Shown in pieces: positions 30,557 to 33,295 of a stretch of DNA of 33,295 nucleotides. Within the stretch, counting starts at the first letter, position 1. Every line of letters begins with the position of its first letter. The notes below the pieces were generated by a model, which saw nothing but the letters and a program-made list of their open reading frames with translations, made no database searches and was not told the origin of the DNA. Source of the DNA: Muribaculaceae bacterium (GTDB lineage: Bacteria; Bacteroidota; Bacteroidia; Bacteroidales; Muribaculaceae). Location of the stretch: assembly GCA_016281825.1 (NCBI GenBank), contig JAEEJI010000082.1:1-33295 (forward strand). Direction: 5' to 3'. Position numbers and translations under genes: made by a program.

Positions 30557-31639
30557 TCAGAATTCTCCCACCAGCCTCACGGGGGTCGACTGCTGCGCGG
30601 GGGCGTTGCTCACGATAGTCAAGCGACCGTTGAGCAACGTCTTTCCCAGTTGCGACGGGTCGACGGTAACGGTCACCGTGGCGTTCTTTCCGCGCTTGAC
30701 CTTCGTGCGGTCGCAAGTGATGGTCACTCCTGGTTCGGCCGTCCACAACCGCCGCAGTTCCAGGGGTTGCTTACCTGTGTTGGTCACAGTGAATGTGGCG
30801 GTGGGCTCTTGCGCAGAAAACAGCAGTTTGTCGGTGCTCACCTCGATGACTGGAGCCTGTTGGCGTGCTTTTTCGCTCAGCTGCGAAAAGTCGTCAAGCA
30901 CCTGCGCCATCACTTGCACCTGGGTCATGCCCGCAAGAGCGGTCGGACTGGGATGCAGGGCCTCGCTGATTACCGTCAAAGTGTCGATATTCAACCCCCA
31001 CAGCGGTGCGGTATTTGAGTCAAAGAACACCGTCACGGCACCCACCGTGCCGGGAGGCAAAGTGTCGGGCGCGGCGACGGCCTTGAGGTGCGGCCGGCTG
31101 CCCAACAGGCTCACCAACAACGTGTCGGTTGTCGACGAATTCAGCGTGGTGATGTACGACGAGCGCTTGCGACCCTTGGTCAACTCGCCCAACGGGATAC
31201 TCGCGTTAGTCATGCGCAAAGCACCTGCTGCCACAGGATAGAATTCCGACAAGGTCTCGGAGTGTGCGATGACTTTACCGCGAATCTCCAGGCTCGAACG
31301 GCGCGGTGTGCCAGTGGTGTAGACAAACACGTTCTTGACAAACTCGCCTGGACGTGCCGCCGGGTCGTAGGTGATGCGGATGCTCGTGGTGTCGCCCGGA
31401 GCGATGGGGCTCTTGTCATAGTCGCTGGCGGTGCAGCCACACGACGTGCGCACATGCGTGATGAGCAGGGCGCTGTCGCCCGTGTTGACCATACGCATCG
31501 AGCAGGTCACCTTGCCATCCTCCTCCTGGATGATGCCGAAATCATGCTCCATCTCTAGCCAATGCACTTCGCCCTGAGCATAGCCCAAGAGCGTCGCGCA
31601 TCCTAGCAATAGCAGGGCTATGTTTCGCCGAATAGTCAT
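30557..31639 (-). CDS. DUF1573 multi-domain secreted protein
   Basis: 360 residues, signal peptide (IALLLLGCATLLGYAQ). The first DUF1573 domain (about 28-125) has the characteristic MEHDFGIIQEEDGKVTCSMRMVNTGDSALLITHVRTSCGCTASDYDKSPIAPGDTTSIRITYDP pattern with the SCGC motif. Two further Ig/ASH-like beta domains follow (about 130-240 and 265-360: LLFSAQEPTATFTVTNTGKQPLELRRLW). DUF1573 proteins are abundant in Bacteroidota, periplasmic or surface, function unknown. Its ATG overlaps the stop of the smaller DUF1573 gene by 4 bases, so the pair is translated together. Confidence 0.9.
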   Translation of the reverse strand: MTIRRNIALLLLGCATLLGYAQGEVHWLEMEHDFGIIQEEDGKVTCSMRMVNTGDSALLITHVRTSCGCTASDYDKSPIAPGDTTSIRITYDPAARPGEFVKNVFVYTTGTPRRSSLEIRGKVIAHSETLSEFYPVAAGALRMTNASIPLGELTKGRKRSSYITTLNSSTTDTLLVSLLGSRPHLKAVAAPDTLPPGTVGAVTVFFDSNTAPLWGLNIDTLTVISEALHPSPTALAGMTQVQVMAQVLDDFSQLSEKARQQAPVIEVSTDKLLFSAQEPTATFTVTNTGKQPLELRRLWTAEPGVTITCDRTKVKRGKNATVTVTVDPSQLGKTLLNGRLTIVSNAPAQQSTPVRLVGEF

Positions 31640-32028
31640 TTGTGCTTGGCGGGTTGAACGGTGCCTTCAATAATTAGGTTCACGCGATGGTCACTGGCGT
31701 TGGTGCGTACCTTCACCGTCTTGCGGAACGCACCTGGACGTCCCAATGGGCTGTAGGTCACCTTGATTTTCCCTTTCTTCCCAGGCTTGATGGGATTGGT
31801 GGGATATTCGGGGCGCGTACAGCCGCACGACGCGGTGGCATCAACGATGAGCAGAGGTTTCTTGCCCGTGTTGGTGAACTCAAACTCTACGCTCACCGGG
31901 CCGCCTTCCTCCTTGATAACACCAAAGTCATGCACACGCGTCTTGAACGTTGCCTGGGCACCGTCTTCGGCCCAAACAACTGCGGTGCTGACAGCCAACA
32001 GGATAAATGCTAAGAACAATCTTTTCAT
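31636..32028 (-). CDS. DUF1573 single-domain secreted protein
   Basis: 130 residues: signal peptide (MKRLFLAFILLAVSTAVVWA) and one DUF1573 domain: TRVHDFGVIKEEGGPVSVEFEFTNTGKKPLLIVDATASCGCTRPEYPTNPIKPGKKGKIKVTYSPLGRPGAFRKTVKVRTN. The SCGCT motif and the GRPGxFxKxVxVxTN strand are shared with the next gene, which it overlaps by 4 bases; the two look like an expanded paralogous pair. Promoter at 32056. The pair may continue into meaB 65 bases later, but a repeat lies between. Confidence 0.93.
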   Translation of the reverse strand: MKRLFLAFILLAVSTAVVWAEDGAQATFKTRVHDFGVIKEEGGPVSVEFEFTNTGKKPLLIVDATASCGCTRPEYPTNPIKPGKKGKIKVTYSPLGRPGAFRKTVKVRTNASDHRVNLIIEGTVQPAKHK

Positions 32029-32055
32029 TTCTGTTTATCTTTACGAGATAACTTG

Positions 32056-32063
32056 CAAAGATA
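32056..32063 (-). promoter_or_regulatory. Bacteroidota -7 box (TATCTTTG) for the DUF1573 operon
   Basis: TATCTTTG on the minus strand, 27 bases upstream of ATG 32028. No clear -33 motif. The rest of the 340-bp gap to 32368 is A/T-rich spacer and the inverted repeat at 32148. Confidence 0.65.
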
Positions 32064-32147
32064 ATGCTTTTTTCGCCACCCCACCCATTCCCACCACAAA
32101 ATTACACAACATTAACACAACAACAATAGGACGTTCTCAACCAAAGA

Positions 32148-32363
32148 AGCCCCGTCAGGGGCGAGGGTCTAGGCAGGGGTGAAGCGTAGCGCAACCCCTG
32201 CTACAAAATCACGCCAACCAACCAAGCCCCATCGGGGCGGCAGATGTATGCAACATGGCGTTGTTCTGCCGCCCCTGACGGGGCTTGATACCTTTATCGG
32301 TCAATCGACAGGGGTTTCGCTGCGCTTCACCCCTGCCTAGACCCTTGTCGCTCCTAACGGAGC
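32148..32363. repeat. Nested inverted-repeat element
   Basis: Outer arms 32148-32200 and 32308-32363 are inverted relatives. Both contain GGGTCTAGGCAGGGGTGAAG followed by GCGnAGCGnAACCCCTG, read on opposite strands, and each arm ends in a small hairpin (AGCCCCGTCAGGGGC / AGCTCCGTTAGGAGC). Inside sits a second inverted repeat, AAGCCCC..GGGGCGGCAG (32224-32243) with CTGCCGCCCC..GGGGCTT (32266-32286). No open reading frame of note. It looks like a non-autonomous dispersed element, and may also terminate the minus-strand gene that ends 5 bases away. Confidence 0.75.
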
Positions 32364-32368
32364 TTTTG

Positions 32369-33295
32369 TTATTTCACGACTTTTTTGCCGCCGACGATGT
32401 AGACGCCGTGGGGCAGGGACTCGAGGTCGCCACGCATACGCTGGCCAGCCAAGTTATAGATGGCATTGTCGCTCTTGTTGCTCGGAGTGATGGTCGCTAC
32501 GCTGGTGTAGGCGAGGTCATCAATGCGGAAGGCGGGGCTGAGAACCTGCTCCTGCCAGTTGCCGGCGGCATCGGTCAGGTGAATCTTCAGGTCAAACCAG
32601 CCGTTCAACCCCTCACCTGTCACACCTGCCAACGCACCGGTATAGAACCATCCCATCACAGGCCAGTAGTTCTCAGGCACTTCCTCCACAGCCAACTCGT
32701 TCCAGTTGTCCTCACCGTAGGGCGAATAACTCACCTCTACTGACTCAGGGGCTAAGCGGCTATAGGTGGCAATAATCCCTGACTTTGGCGTAACCATATA
32801 ATTAAAATCACCAGCACTAAATTCAAGCGTTCCGTCGGCGGCTGTGGCGAAGCGGTCGGTCACATTCTCATCCCCGTCTTTGAAGTGCAGCATGGTCACT
32901 GTGGGCGGGTTCTGATCCTCGGCACCAGCGGTATAATGCAACTGCGCCTTATTAGAACCCTCCAAGTCATCAACGACTACGCCTTCTTTGACAATGGTGG
33001 CATCCACGACACCGTTGAGAAGTTCGTCCACTAGGGAGGTGAATGCTCCATCAGCGACAACGATTTCATTGCCGTCTAGTCTCATCTTGACATCTGCGCT
33101 GCTGGAGCCTTCTTTTGCCTCGCCATAACGACCCCGATAGGTAAAGTAAAAATCAACGAATCGAGAAATATTTTTCCCACGAATCTGCTCCCACTGGAAT
33201 GGGTTTGTAACTACAAACGGGCAATTGCTTCCCAGATTCTCTTTCTTCTTCTCAACAGGATAAGAGAATTCGGGATGTGTCGGCCAAGAGGGTAG
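32369..33295 (-). CDS. C-terminal part of a secreted protein with T9SS-like tail (possibly S8 peptidase)
   Basis: 308 residues, open to the window end: the frame continues upstream of the ATG at 33085 without a stop, so the 5' part is missing. Visible sequence includes CPFVVTNPFQWEQIRGKNISRFVDFYFTYRGRYGEA, PTVTMLHFKDGDENVTDRF and GWFDLKIHLTDAAGNWQEQVLSPAFRIDDL, beta-rich modules that I associate with C-terminal regions of Bacteroidales subtilisin-like (S8) secreted peptidases. No catalytic residues lie in this part, so that is a guess. The end, AIYNLAGQRMRGDLESLPHGVYIVGGKKVVK, is a clear T9SS type A-like sorting domain (YNLxGQR ... GVYIV ... KKVVK). Surface or secreted location is likely. Confidence 0.8.
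   Translation of the reverse strand, partial: LPSWPTHPEFSYPVEKKKENLGSNCPFVVTNPFQWEQIRGKNISRFVDFYFTYRGRYGEAKEGSSSADVKMRLDGNEIVVADGAFTSLVDELLNGVVDATIVKEGVVVDDLEGSNKAQLHYTAGAEDQNPPTVTMLHFKDGDENVTDRFATAADGTLEFSAGDFNYMVTPKSGIIATYSRLAPESVEVSYSPYGEDNWNELAVEEVPENYWPVMGWFYTGALAGVTGEGLNGWFDLKIHLTDAAGNWQEQVLSPAFRIDDLAYTSVATITPSNKSDNAIYNLAGQRMRGDLESLPHGVYIVGGKKVVK

Overview
The window looks like a chromosomal segment of a gut-type Bacteroidales bacterium (Prevotellaceae- or Muribaculaceae-like; genus not resolvable by eye). Three things point there. Promoters match the Bacteroidota -7 consensus TAnnTTTG. The gene families are typical: PorW/SprE of the type IX secretion system (T9SS), two proteins with T9SS-like C-terminal signals, GH92, DUF1573, DUF4112, a succinate/acetate CoA-transferase and MeaB. 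The intergenic gaps carry AT-rich dispersed repeats of the AATTGAGAATGGAGAATT kind. No phage, plasmid or CRISPR genes were seen.

Layout. 1-3185 (minus): partial tRNA-Arg, CoA-transferase, and aroA with an unusual in-frame repeat insert. 3223-6262 (plus): a repeat-borne promoter, pyrH, a B12-type radical SAM protein and a GT2 glycosyltransferase. 6319-9469: tRNA-Gln, then a plus-strand GYF/CD225 membrane protein facing a minus-strand operon lemA-TPM-TPM-DUF2752. 9605-12620 (plus): an NhaD-type antiporter and a FadL-type outer membrane protein. 12623-12823: a 201-bp MITE-like inverted element. 12902-14393 (minus): DUF4112 and a secreted protein. 14475-18141: a Sau3AI-like (predicted GATC) restriction-modification pair enclosed by 143-bp direct repeats that are about 96% identical. 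18191-32063 (minus): a large secreted T9SS-type cargo, a GH92 mannosidase, porW with an 11-fold heptapeptide repeat and a long charged tail, a small Cys-rich membrane protein, a NUDIX hydrolase, meaB and two DUF1573 proteins. 32148-32363: a nested inverted repeat. 32369-33295 (minus): the C-terminal part of a secreted protein that runs off the window.

How the parts fit. The CoA-transferase and MeaB both belong to the succinate-propionate (methylmalonyl-CoA) route. PorW is a T9SS component, and the proteins at 18269 and 32369 end in T9SS-like sorting domains, so they are plausible clients. LemA with two TPM proteins is a recurrent membrane-associated neighbourhood.

The most noteworthy theme is repeat invasion. 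A tandem array of short palindromes lies in frame inside aroA. A shorter copy separates lemA from its TPM partner. A related AT-rich repeat abuts two non-ATG start codons with identical geometry. Long direct repeats bracket the restriction-modification cassette. All of this comes from reading the sequence; no database search was run.
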